Shown: positions 1 through 7,152 of the stretch, one piece after another | Layout of the letters: every line of letters starts with the position of its first letter | Numbering within the stretch: position 1 is the first letter of the stretch | Source: Massilia aurea | GTDB lineage: Bacteria > Pseudomonadota > Gammaproteobacteria > Burkholderiales > Burkholderiaceae_D | Assembly (NCBI RefSeq): GCF_024753205.1 | Contig: NZ_JANUGZ010000004.1 | Span: forward strand, 1 to 64,000 | Length of the DNA stretch: 64,000 bases | Direction: 5' to 3' | The notes under the pieces: generated by a model | Seen by the model: only the letters and a program-made list of their open reading frames with translations | Told to the model about the DNA's origin: nothing | Database searches by the model: none | Made by a program: the position numbers and the translations under genes

Positions 1-256
1 GCGATTTGGACGTGTCGTTACTTTGGTCGTCTGAGGACGCCATTTCTGGGCAATCTTCCTCATCACCTGACTGCTGGTCCATCACGGCATCGTGTGAACT
101 TGCCGATGCGTCACCGTGGTCCATCAAGGTGGCTGCGACCATGGTCATACCCTGATGACCAGAACTGCACGCGCGCAACATATTTGCCGCAAATGCCTGG
201 AAGGGCATCACGGCAATCAGCAGCCACAACAGATAGGTTTTCAGGGTGCGATTCAT
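1..256 (-). CDS. Small exported protein of a copper-response locus, 3' part missing
   Basis: Reading leftward from an ATG at 256, an open frame runs off the left edge after 85 codons. The N-terminus MNRTLKTYLLWLLIAVMPFQ, followed by AFAA, is a clear Sec signal peptide with a cleavage site near residue 24. The mature part is rich in Met, His, Asp and Ser with single cysteines (RACSSGHQGM, EEDCPEM). This is the style of small periplasmic proteins (CopL or DUF2946-like) often encoded ahead of copper efflux genes; that family label is a guess. A CueR-type promoter (308-338) faces this gene about 50 bp upstream, so it is probably the first gene of a copper-induced operon that continues to the left. 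Confidence 0.65.
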   Translation of the reverse strand, partial: MNRTLKTYLLWLLIAVMPFQAFAANMLRACSSGHQGMTMVAATLMDHGDASASSHDAVMDQQSGDEEDCPEMASSDDQSNDTSKS

Positions 257-307
257 TGGTTAAGAGTGTAGCACGGACGTTTATGTCGTCAAGACGACCT
301 GAATCGA

Positions 308-338
308 ACGATACAGGTTCCCACAAGGGGAAGGTCAA
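308..338 (-). promoter_or_regulatory. CueR-type promoter/operator facing the exported protein gene
   Basis: On the minus strand TTGACC (338-333) and TATCGT (313-308) are separated by exactly 19 bp, the over-long spacer typical of MerR-family activated promoters. The spacer holds an imperfect dyad, ACCTTCCC paired with GGGAACCT, close to CueR operators. It points at the ATG at 256. Binding by the CueR encoded at 2162-2563 is inferred. Confidence 0.6.
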
Positions 339-485
339 GAAAAATCGTAGACTCCCTGAAAAAATGCATACATTCTGCTACAGGCTAACCAATAGTTGTC
401 ATAAGCGCAAAGGAAGTGATAGTGTTGAGCAACATCATGTTATGCCCTTGCACTTAATTACAACTTTTCCCCACTCCCCCCACTG

Positions 486-1517
486 ATGAACCTCTTCCGC
501 CTTGTGCTCTCACTGCTGCTTCTTGTATCCGCACACGCGGGTGCTCAAGATGCAAAACTCAGCCAAAACTATCGCTTCTGCGAAGCTGGCTATTCGAACT
601 GTGACGCATCCCTCCTGAGCGCGCCACAGGTCGAGCAAGTGCACCAAGCCACACTAAAGCGAAATTTCCGGGCTTGCGACAGCGGGTACGCGAGTTGCGA
701 ACCGACGCTTTTGACAGAATCTCAGCGAGCACAAGTTCACGGGTCAACCTTGGCGAGGAACTTTCGTCAGTGTGATAGCGGCTACAGCGGCTGCGACCAG
801 TCTCTATTAACGCTGGCACAGCAAGCTCAGGTCAGCGAGTCGCATCGAAAGCGAAACTTCCGCAGCTGCGATAGCGGATATACATCGTGCGACCTGACAC
901 TGCTGAGCCAGCAACAACGGGACAAAGTTACGGGCTCGGCCCTGAACCGAAATTTCACCAACTGCGACAGGGGTTATTCGGCGTGCGATACATCTATCTT
1001 GACAGTAGCGCAGCGCAAGCAAGCGGAGGCATCAACTCTTGCTCGGAACCTCCGAAGCTGCAACAACGGATACTCTGCATGCGATACAAGCCTTCTCACT
1101 GACCCCCAGCGCACTACTGTTGAACAATCTGCAAATCGCCGAAATGCGTATAACTGCCAGAATGGGAACAGCAGCTGTGTTCGTACAGCCAGGGCTTCTG
1201 ATGCACTAGCCGCGCCACGGCAAGGTGAAAACGCATTACACGCACGCGCTACTGACTCCTATGGAACAGGCGGCCAACAGATTCTGTACGAGAGACCTCA
1301 CACCCAGGCTACCAAGCCCAAGACACCGACTGCTGCCCTTGTCTCCGGCGCGGTTGAATCAGCCACGGTGCAGGCCCCGAGCGGGTCTGCCTGCGCTGAA
1401 AATGGGTCCTGCTACGGTGACGTTAGCTCAGCAACTCTGAGACCCAAGACGACCCACGTTAGTGGGTACACCCGCCGTGATGGAACATACGTTCGCGGGC
1501 ACTATCGTAGCAAGTAA
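486..1517 (+). CDS. Secreted protein with seven tandem ~32-residue cysteine-pair repeats
   Basis: A 343-aa protein with a signal peptide (about residues 1-20, MNLFRLVLSLLLLVSAHAGA). Residues 28 to about 230 are seven tandem units of about 32 residues, each starting like RNFRxCDSGYxxCD and continuing SLLTxxQ. Units begin near residues 28, 60, 91, 123, 155, 187 and 219; the last is decayed. Each unit has two cysteines in the pattern C-x7-C, so disulfides or metal ligands are possible. A low-complexity linker leads to one more Cys pair and the tail SGYTRRDGTYVRGHYRSK, whose GTYVxxHYRS form I recall from many exported proteins of unknown role. No enzymatic motif is seen. It sits between two CueR-type promoters but has no obvious one of its own, and no strong ribosome site precedes the ATG. 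Function unknown. Confidence 0.8.
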   Translation: MNLFRLVLSLLLLVSAHAGAQDAKLSQNYRFCEAGYSNCDASLLSAPQVEQVHQATLKRNFRACDSGYASCEPTLLTESQRAQVHGSTLARNFRQCDSGYSGCDQSLLTLAQQAQVSESHRKRNFRSCDSGYTSCDLTLLSQQQRDKVTGSALNRNFTNCDRGYSACDTSILTVAQRKQAEASTLARNLRSCNNGYSACDTSLLTDPQRTTVEQSANRRNAYNCQNGNSSCVRTARASDALAAPRQGENALHARATDSYGTGGQQILYERPHTQATKPKTPTAALVSGAVESATVQAPSGSACAENGSCYGDVSSATLRPKTTHVSGYTRRDGTYVRGHYRSK

Positions 1518-1579
1518 CCATTGTAGACATGGAACAAGCCTCGGTACTAGCCTGTTTACTTTTTATAGAAGTTACATCC

Positions 1580-1632
1580 CGGGCAAAGATGCCCCCTGCT
1601 TGCTAACGAAAGCAAGCTCGCATCTTTGCCCG
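1580..1632. repeat. Long imperfect hairpin downstream of the repeat-protein gene
   Basis: The 13-bp arms CGGGCAAAGATGC (1580-1592) and GCATCTTTGCCCG (1620-1632) are perfect complements. Inside, GCTTGCT (1598-1604) pairs with AGCAAGC (1611-1617) around a 6-nt loop, with a CCCCT/TC internal bulge. There is no U-run after it, so it is not a textbook terminator, though it could still end transcription of the gene stopping at 1517. A second smaller dyad TACTGG...CCAGTA (1655-1680) and a repeated CCCGGGCA (1578, 1647) lie beside it. Confidence 0.6.
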
Positions 1633-1895
1633 GCGGCGTGAAATCGCCCGGGCATACTGGTTCGCGCAAATGCGCCAGTACTCCAGCCAGACTTCAAGCG
1701 AATTTGCTCGCTCCTACCTCACTTCTAGCTGCTGCCCAGTGTGCGCCCATGGTATCCCGCTTGGCGCTCTTGTCCATCGTCGACCGCGGGGTTTTGAGCC
1801 CTCTCCTTCGACAAAGCGGTATACAACCCAGTTTTAGCCTTCCCGCCGCTCATTTGATTGCGTTTCTCTACAGACATCAATCTCGAAATTTGGCC

Positions 1896-1926
1896 TTGAC
1901 CTTCCCATCGTGGTGACAACTATCTT
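1896..1926 (+). promoter_or_regulatory. CueR-type promoter driving a 22-codon ORF
   Basis: TTGACC (1896-1901) and TATCTT (1921-1926) are 19 bp apart. The upstream half-site ACCTTCCC is intact. The downstream half (GGTGACAAC) has drifted from the GGCAAGGT type, so CueR control may be weakened. A strong ribosome site and an ATG follow 17 and 28 bp later. Confidence 0.5.
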
Positions 1927-1953
1927 GGAGTCTTACCTTACAAAGGAGCTGTT

Positions 1954-2022
1954 ATGTATGAATTGAATGTCCTAAAGATGACTGGCTCTCCGGCAACAGA
2001 AGCCTCTGGCTCCTGTCACTAA
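1954..2022 (+). CDS. 22-codon ORF behind a CueR-type promoter; copZ remnant or micropeptide
   Basis: A perfect ribosome site (AAAGGAG, 1942-1948) sits 5 bp before the ATG at 1954. The peptide begins MYELNVLKMT and ends SGSCH before TAA. The first ten residues match the opening beta strand of small copper chaperones of the CopZ/HMA type, where the metal motif CxxC would follow MT. Here the sequence departs instead into a short unrelated tail with one Cys and one His. A 10-bp hairpin (2025-2049) follows at once. It may be a copZ cut down by deletion that kept its promoter and ribosome site, or a real copper-induced micropeptide. The sequence cannot decide between these. Confidence 0.4.
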   Translation: MYELNVLKMTGSPATEASGSCH

Positions 2023-2024
2023 AC

Positions 2025-2049
2025 GGCAGAGCGGTCAACCCGCTCTGCC
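2025..2049. terminator. Hairpin after the 22-codon ORF
   Basis: GGCAGAGCGG (2025-2034), loop TCAAC, CCGCTCTGCC (2040-2049): a perfect 10-bp GC-rich stem starting 2 bp after the stop codon. No U-run follows, so termination strength is uncertain. Confidence 0.45.
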
Positions 2050-2161
2050 TGGCATCTCATGAGTTAAACAGCTCGTTTAGGCCCATTGGACCCGCAGCGC
2101 GGACATCCCATCTCGGCGAAGCACTCGGTAAAACTACTTCTTTCACGAGCGAGCATTATCC

Positions 2162-2563
2162 TTAAGTACAGGCATGCGGCTTCGCCAACTCCTCGAGAAT
2201 TGGGCATTCTGGATGTTTATCACCATGGCAGTTGTTCGCTACATGGCGCAACTGGTCTCGAATGGACTGTAGTTTCGCAATGTCCTCGTCGAGCTCGGCG
2301 ATGTATTGCTGTGCTAGCTCCTTCACGTCAGCACTATGTCGGCTCCGGTCCTGCCATAGGCTGAGCAAAGTCTTAATACGCTCAATGGAAAAGCCCAGGT
2401 CACGAGAGCGTTTAATGAAGCGCAAAGTTTGCACGTCACGCGTAGTGTATTGACGGTAGCCTGAGTCAGTGCGATTCGCAGCTGTAATCAGGTCTATGCT
2501 TTCGTAGTACCGAATCATCTTAGCGGTCACCCCGGAAGCGTCGGCAGCTTGTCCAATGTTCAT
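2162..2563 (-). CDS. cueR: Copper-responsive MerR-family regulator CueR
   Basis: A 133-aa cytoplasmic transcription activator that senses Cu(I) and distorts promoters with 19-bp spacers. The N-terminal winged helix-turn-helix ([20 protein letters not shown], residues 1-20) is followed by the long dimerization helix. The metal loop is complete: Cys112 and Cys120 in CHGDKHPEC, and Ser77 occupies the position that marks monovalent-metal sensors, all with the E. coli CueR numbering. Its start codon overlaps the copA stop by one base (TAATG), so it is translationally coupled to copA and should be autoregulated from the copA promoter. In many genomes cueR is instead divergent from its target. Likely targets here are the three 19-bp-spacer promoters of the island. 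Confidence 0.95.
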   Translation of the reverse strand: MNIGQAADASGVTAKMIRYYESIDLITAANRTDSGYRQYTTRDVQTLRFIKRSRDLGFSIERIKTLLSLWQDRSRHSADVKELAQQYIAELDEDIAKLQSIRDQLRHVANNCHGDKHPECPILEELAKPHACT

Positions 2564-4986
2564 TATTTCCCTCCGTTAGCAACTGCCGGCTTCCACCGGC
2601 GGAGAAGCAGTGCGTTCATTACTACGCACACGCTCGAGAATGCCATTGCAGCTCCTGCAATGATAGGGTTGAGGTAACCCAATGCAGCCAGTGGTATGCC
2701 GACGACGTTGTACACAAAGGCCCAGCCTAGGTTCTGCTGAATTTTTCGGTAGGTCTTCTTCGAGATGTCGATGGCATCTGCAACCAACGTCGGGTCGCCG
2801 CGCATAAGCGTTATGCCTGCGGTATGCATCGCTACGTCCGTGCCGGTCGACATAGCGATTCCAACGTCCGCAGATGCTAGAGCCGGCGCATCATTAATGC
2901 CGTCTCCAACCATTGCAACCACCTTGCCAGCGGTCTTGAGCGCGGCCACGACATCTGCCTTGTCAGCGGGAAGTACCTCTGCGCGAAAATCCGTTATACC
3001 AACGGCGTTAGCAACGTTCTTGGCGCTTCCCGCGTTATCGCCTGTGAGCATGACGGAGTCGACACCAATACTACGAAGCCGCTCCACGGCCAGTTTGGCC
3101 GATGGCTTCAAGGTATCGCCGAACGCCAGTAGCCCAGCCAGCTCTACAATTCCATCCTGCTGCACAGCTAGCCACGAAACGGTTCGACCGGCGCTCTCAT
3201 GCTGCGTCGCTGATGCGCTTAGGTCCACAGCAACTATGCCAATTTCCTGTAAGAGCTTTCGATTCCCCAAAAATACGGTCGTGCCTTCGACGTCAGCCCG
3301 CACTCCACGTCCTGCTAACGCTTGTGCATTGGTAGCTGAGAACTTTGCAGCTCCCTCTTTCTGCGCCTTTACCTCGACTGCTTTAGCAAGAGGATGGTCA
3401 CTGTATTGCTGGACCGCTCGCGCGAGAGCTAACACGTCATCTTTGGTTCGTCCGATGCCTTCGACAGCCACAAGAGCTGGCTTGCCTTCAGTAAGGGTGC
3501 CTGTTTTGTCGAACGCCACGACATTCACAGCGTGTGCAGTCTCGAGTGCCTCAGCATCTTTGATGAGAATTCCGTAGCGCGCAGCGACGCCGGTGCCGGC
3601 CATAATTGACGTCGGAGTTGCAAGACCAAGCGCACATGGACAGGCGATGACCTGAACGGCGACAGCGTTAAGAAGTGCTTGCTGCCAGTCGCCGCTCAGC
3701 AAGCCCCATCCGAAAAAGGTCGCAACTGAAATCAGGAGAACAACCGGTACAAACACGGCACTGACCTTGTCGACTAGACGCTGAATTGGTGCCTTGACCG
3801 CTTGCGCGTCCTCCACGAGCTTGATGATGTTGGACAGCATAGTGTCACCGCCAACCGCGGTGGCCTGCAGGACAAGCATACCCTCGGCATTCACTGCACC
3901 GCCGGTGACCAAGTCACCAATGTTTTTCGAGACTGGCAAGCTCTCGCCGGTCAGCAGCGACTCATCAAGGTGACTTGAACCTTCAATGACCTTGCCATCG
4001 ACCGGTACACGGTCACCTGGCCGGACAATGACTAGGTCACCGACGAGGACCTGCCCAACTGGAATCTCGGCATCATGGCCACCTCGTCGTACAAAGGCGA
4101 CTGTGGCACGTAACGACTCCAGGGCACGCAGTGCGGCAACAGTTTGATGTTTCGCTCGTGTCTCTAACCATTTGCCGAGAAGAACCAAGGTAATCACGAC
4201 GGCGGCGGTCTCGAAGTAGAGGTGCGACATCCCCTCATGGTCGCCTTGTGTGAGGAGCAGATACACCGAGAGCCCGTAAGCCGAGGTGGTCCCAAGAGCG
4301 ACCAAGAGGTCCATATTCCCTGTACGCGCTAGGAGGGCTTTCCAGCCAGCCTTATAGAATCGGGCGCCCAGCCAAAACTGGACAGGCGTTGCCAACGCCA
4401 TCTGCAGCCAGCCAGGTAGTGCCAGGTCGAAGCCAAACGGTATAAGCAGCATCGGCAACACGAGCGGTAGACTTAGTAGCGCTGCAGCCGCGACCGGCCA
4501 CCACGCCGGAATACTGCCCCGTGGAGTGTCCTGTTGAGCAGAGGCGTCAGTTGCTGCGACAGCGTGATAGCCGGCCTTTTCAACAATTCCAATCAACTGC
4601 TTGAGCGTCACGCCAACAGCGGTGACAAGTGCTTTCTCGGTCGCAAGATTCACTGACGCATCGGTCACGCCAGGCATGTTCTTAAGTGCCTTCTCAACGC
4701 GCCCGATACACGATGCGCACGTCATTCCGGAAACCGAGAGCGAGAACGTTTCACTATGCACCTCATATCCAGCCTTTTCGACAGCGGCGTAGAGGGTATT
4801 AGGGCTGATACCTGAAGCGACATGAACGGTCGCCTTTTCTGTGGCTAAGTTGACAGCAACGCGCTCTACACCAGCAACGGCTGCTAGGGCTTTCTCAACA
4901 CGGCCAACGCATGAGGCACATGTCATGCCGCCTACTGGGAAGGTGAAGGCCAACGCTTCGGCGGTAGGTTTGATAACTGCATTCAC
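2563..4986 (-). CDS. copA: Copper-exporting P1B-type ATPase CopA
   Basis: An inner-membrane P-type ATPase that pumps Cu(I) out of the cytoplasm; 807 aa from the GTG start. Two N-terminal HMA domains carry GMTCASC (about residues 20-26 and 87-93). Then come the membrane helices, the actuator loop (LLTGES), the transport motif CPC in VIACPCALG, the phosphorylation site DKTGT and the hinge [10 protein letters not shown]. The frame stays open upstream to 5484. However, GTG at 4986 has a ribosome site (GGAG, 7 bp upstream) and the CueR-type promoter at 5015-5045 lies inside that extension, so the longer start is rejected. The gene is the first of a copA-cueR operon. Confidence 0.95.
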   Translation of the reverse strand: MNAVIKPTAEALAFTFPVGGMTCASCVGRVEKALAAVAGVERVAVNLATEKATVHVASGISPNTLYAAVEKAGYEVHSETFSLSVSGMTCASCIGRVEKALKNMPGVTDASVNLATEKALVTAVGVTLKQLIGIVEKAGYHAVAATDASAQQDTPRGSIPAWWPVAAAALLSLPLVLPMLLIPFGFDLALPGWLQMALATPVQFWLGARFYKAGWKALLARTGNMDLLVALGTTSAYGLSVYLLLTQGDHEGMSHLYFETAAVVITLVLLGKWLETRAKHQTVAALRALESLRATVAFVRRGGHDAEIPVGQVLVGDLVIVRPGDRVPVDGKVIEGSSHLDESLLTGESLPVSKNIGDLVTGGAVNAEGMLVLQATAVGGDTMLSNIIKLVEDAQAVKAPIQRLVDKVSAVFVPVVLLISVATFFGWGLLSGDWQQALLNAVAVQVIACPCALGLATPTSIMAGTGVAARYGILIKDAEALETAHAVNVVAFDKTGTLTEGKPALVAVEGIGRTKDDVLALARAVQQYSDHPLAKAVEVKAQKEGAAKFSATNAQALAGRGVRADVEGTTVFLGNRKLLQEIGIVAVDLSASATQHESAGRTVSWLAVQQDGIVELAGLLAFGDTLKPSAKLAVERLRSIGVDSVMLTGDNAGSAKNVANAVGITDFRAEVLPADKADVVAALKTAGKVVAMVGDGINDAPALASADVGIAMSTGTDVAMHTAGITLMRGDPTLVADAIDISKKTYRKIQQNLGWAFVYNVVGIPLAALGYLNPIIAGAAMAFSSVCVVMNALLLRRWKPAVANGGK

Positions 4987-5014
4987 TTTGGTTCTCCGGT
5001 CTTTAACTAGAAGA

Positions 5015-5045
5015 AGGATGGACCTTCCAGCAATGGTAAGGTCAA
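5015..5045 (-). promoter_or_regulatory. CueR-activated copA promoter/operator
   Basis: TTGACC (5045-5040) and CATCCT (5020-5015) on the minus strand are 19 bp apart. The spacer holds the dyad ACCTTACC / TGGAAGGT, nearly the canonical CueR box. Transcription should start about 20 bp ahead of the GTG at 4986. This is the best of the island's three CueR-type sites. Confidence 0.85.
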
Positions 5046-5602
5046 GTGCTTGTTCTAGGCGAGCGCCGGAAGCACGAGCGCAGGAATGCTGCAGAACGCT
5101 TAGCATTGCAGTCGGCCTTGCAGACCTAAGCCGATGATGTTTGGCGTTGGCGAGGCCCGATTGCCTGGACAAGAGCACGCAGATGTAGGGAGCTTTTCGT
5201 CTTGACTGTAGTGACCGACGAATCCTTTCGTTATCACCGCGCGCTACTGCGCGTCGAAGCCAGCGGCCCTCATGAACGGAGCCTACCTCATGCGCATACG
5301 CAGATTCAGATTCAGATTCAGATTCAGATTCAGGGAAGCTTGCGGCCAAGCGCGCGGTGAGACCATCTGTCGCCACCTCGGCCATAGTTGCGAGGCATAA
5401 GAATTGACTACACACGAGATAGGCCCCATCAGAATTGATGTCTAGCCAGCCTAGCTGAGCGGTCTTCCGGTTGTCATTTGACAACCGTCACCTGTATTAA
5501 TACGTTGGTGACAAGTAGAATTCGCTTAGACAATTGTGCTTACAAGCTAGCTCCACACAAGGTCCGACTTGTTGTCTTCCTCGACGTGACGAAGTACGAT
5601 TA
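5046..5602. other. Gap between the copA promoter and the 126-aa gene
   Basis: No convincing gene. Besides the CAGATT tract it holds two neighbouring dyads: GGTTGTCA-TT-TGACAACC (5469-5486, perfect) and GTCACC...GGTGAC (5487-5512) around an AT-rich core. They look like protein-binding sites, but no gene is clearly under their control. Confidence 0.5.
5301..5333. repeat. Hexanucleotide microsatellite (CAGATT)5
   Basis: Five exact copies of CAGATT followed by CAG, in untranslated DNA about 260 bp upstream of the copA promoter. If read in the copA frame it would give alternating Ser-Glu, but that frame is not thought to be translated here. Such tracts can vary in copy number. Confidence 0.85.
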
Positions 5603-5983
5603 TTAGCTGTCCTGGGCTGCCGAAGCAGGCGCCGGCCAGCTCAAAATAGCTGCGGCTCGGCGGATAACCCATCTCATCTCATCGTCCGAGCCCCAACCAG
5701 TCGTCATTGCGCGAACGCAGTACTGGTCAAGGATGGCCTCTTCCGACATATGCGACCTCTTACCCAACTTACATTCCCTCGATTTGACAACGAATTGCTG
5801 GGCCAGGTCTTCGCAAATATCCCATCGGCGGTACAACTCCTGCGGCGTACAGCCAGGGAGATAGAAGCGACCGCCGGAAGCAACAAGAGGCAGCTTAGCT
5901 TGGTAACCCGCTACTGAGCTATGTATCTGCGGCCGGGGGAAATCGTCGGGTATCGAGTAGTCAGGGTTTGCCAATAACTTCAC
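5603..5983 (-). CDS. Conserved hypothetical protein, 126 aa
   Basis: A soluble protein read from a GTG start. Segments such as DDFPRPQIHSSVAGYQAKLP, RRWDICEDLAQQFVVKS, and GWGSDDEMRWVIRRAAAILS recall a family of about 110-130 aa proteins seen on proteobacterial chromosomes and islands; I know no function for it. No signal peptide or membrane segment is present. The gene lies 76 bp downstream of the 213-aa gene in the same direction and may be co-transcribed with it. The well-formed family pattern argues that it is real. Confidence 0.6.
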   Translation of the reverse strand: MKLLANPDYSIPDDFPRPQIHSSVAGYQAKLPLVASGGRFYLPGCTPQELYRRWDICEDLAQQFVVKSRECKLGKRSHMSEEAILDQYCVRAMTTGWGSDDEMRWVIRRAAAILSWPAPASAAQDS

Positions 5984-6059
5984 CTACGACGGTTTGCTGT
6001 TAGCCCGTAGCTACTAATGAGCGAGCGGCGCTGCATTCTGATATCAAGGTACAAGCGCG

Positions 6060-6701
6060 CTACCGCTTCCGAAGACTGAAGCGGAACGTCTTCACCGCAC
6101 TTGGAAGCGGCTCCAACTCGTGCAGCTCAATGAGCTCAAGAGGGGTTCGATTGCCGAGCGACTCGGCCGCGGTCGTAAAAAACCTGAACTTTTGCACACC
6201 ATTACACGCGCCGAGAGAGCCCGAAACCGCGTACAGGGCCTTGGTATCAAATCTATGGTCGGCAAAGAAGGCAGGGATGTATGAGTCCCCGCCGAGGTAA
6301 TGAACCTCTTGAGGCATCTCGAAAATTTCACGACTAGCCAGCTTCTCAACCAGAGCTGCTTTACTCATCCCGGTCCTCTTGAGGAATTCGTCGTCACGGA
6401 TAAAAGTGCCATTGTCGACGAGCCGGCCCCCAGCAGTGACAATCGCGCGGTCAAGCTTCCACTGATGATGCGCACGCTCAGCTGCAGCGGTGCGAGCTTT
6501 TCTTGGAAGAAGAAGCACGCGCTGCGCGAACTCAATGAACTCGTTTTCGTCCCTCTTCGTCAACTCAGCCGTGGCTTGAGTGTAGGCCCGCATAACGTCT
6601 TGCTCAGAAAGCTCTGAACGCTCGCTTTCAGGGGTATCCAGGAAGGCAGTCAGAGCCGACCTATACAGAACGTACGACGACAAATAAAGCGACGATGACA
6701 T
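6060..6701 (-). CDS. Hypothetical protein with a ParS/MbcA-like C-terminal region, 213 aa
   Basis: The start ATG has AGGGA about 8 bp upstream. The N-terminal half is helical (ELSEQDVMRAYTQATAEL). The middle has a helix-turn-helix-like stretch (DEFLKRTGMSKAALVEKLAS). The C-terminal part contains LGNRTPLELIELHELEPL, which resembles the LGGRTPLELL block of the ParS/MbcA (DUF2384) toxin-binding domain of Xre-type antitoxins. That resemblance is short and is inference only. If correct, the 126-aa neighbour could be a partner, but it shows no RES-type toxin motifs. Function is uncertain. Confidence 0.6.
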   Translation of the reverse strand: MSSSLYLSSYVLYRSALTAFLDTPESERSELSEQDVMRAYTQATAELTKRDENEFIEFAQRVLLLPRKARTAAAERAHHQWKLDRAIVTAGGRLVDNGTFIRDDEFLKRTGMSKAALVEKLASREIFEMPQEVHYLGGDSYIPAFFADHRFDTKALYAVSGSLGACNGVQKFRFFTTAAESLGNRTPLELIELHELEPLPSAVKTFRFSLRKR

Positions 6702-6840
6702 ACATCTGTCCCTAAGGGCGGAAAGCTAAGAAGACCTGAAGCAGGTGCTAAACAAACATCAGCTATTGGTAATACTGATGATGACGACCAAGTTGGAAGC
6801 GCCTGCTGACGGCACAGCCCTGAGTATAGACTCAAATCAA

Positions 6841-6885
6841 GTGACCGTAAAGTATGTGACCTCAAAAGCTGTGACCTCATAGGGC
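6841..6885. repeat. Three 15-bp direct repeats (GTGACC iterons) before the XRE regulator
   Basis: GTGACC begins at 6841, 6856 and 6871, exactly 15 bp apart; the second and third copies share GTGACCTCA. A short palindrome, TGAGT-ATAG-ACTCA (6821-6834), lies just upstream. They sit in the gap between the leftward 213-aa gene and the rightward XRE gene, a natural position for an operator controlling either. Confidence 0.65.
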
Positions 6886-7152
6886 GTGGACATCCGCGTA
6901 CTGTTGAGAGAACCTCACGCCTATATGTTCACTCCTAAAACCGAAGCGGAAGTACGCGCGACACTTTCAGAGTCTCTTAAAGAGTACAGGGCACTGAGAG
7001 GCCTGTCACAGGAAGGCCTCGCGACCGTCGCTGGCGTGAATCGCACCTTCGTCAGCCAAATTGAGCGGCAGCAGAAAAACGTTTCTATCGAAAGTTTGAG
7101 GCGTTTAGCGAACGCTCTTCAGTGCGAGGTGTACCAGCTGCTTGGTGGATAG
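6886..7152 (+). CDS. XRE-family helix-turn-helix regulator, 88 aa
   Basis: A single HTH_3-type domain fills the protein: LSESLKEYRALRGLSQEGLA, then TVAGVNRTFVSQIERQQKNV, then SIESLRRLANALQCEVYQLL. This is the Cro/C1 fold with recognition helix around TFVSQIER. It is probably a small DNA-binding repressor acting as a dimer. The start is ambiguous: GTG at 6886 sits directly after the iterons, while ATG at 6925 would remove 13 residues and still keep the whole HTH. It is divergent from the 213-aa gene and may regulate it. Confidence 0.8.
   Translation: MDIRVLLREPHAYMFTPKTEAEVRATLSESLKEYRALRGLSQEGLATVAGVNRTFVSQIERQQKNVSIESLRRLANALQCEVYQLLGG

Noticed and set aside
94-486. 130-codon rightward frame
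   Set aside because: It lies opposite the exported protein gene (1-256) and its promoter, and has no family features or ribosome site.
1571-1680. Integron attC site
   Set aside because: The folded stem is suggestive, but the GTTRRRY/RYYYAAC core words are absent and no integron integrase is in the window.
1626-1919. Overlapping frames of 96 and 64 codons on both strands
   Set aside because: Both overlap hairpins and the promoter at 1896; composition is random and no motif is seen.
4987-5484. N-terminal extension of copA to 5484
   Set aside because: It would contain the CueR-type promoter and a CAGATT microsatellite. GTG 4986 has a ribosome site and gives the normal family length.
6650-6880. 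76-codon leftward frame in the gap before the XRE gene
   Set aside because: It overlaps the start of the 213-aa gene and the iterons; no ribosome site or family pattern.
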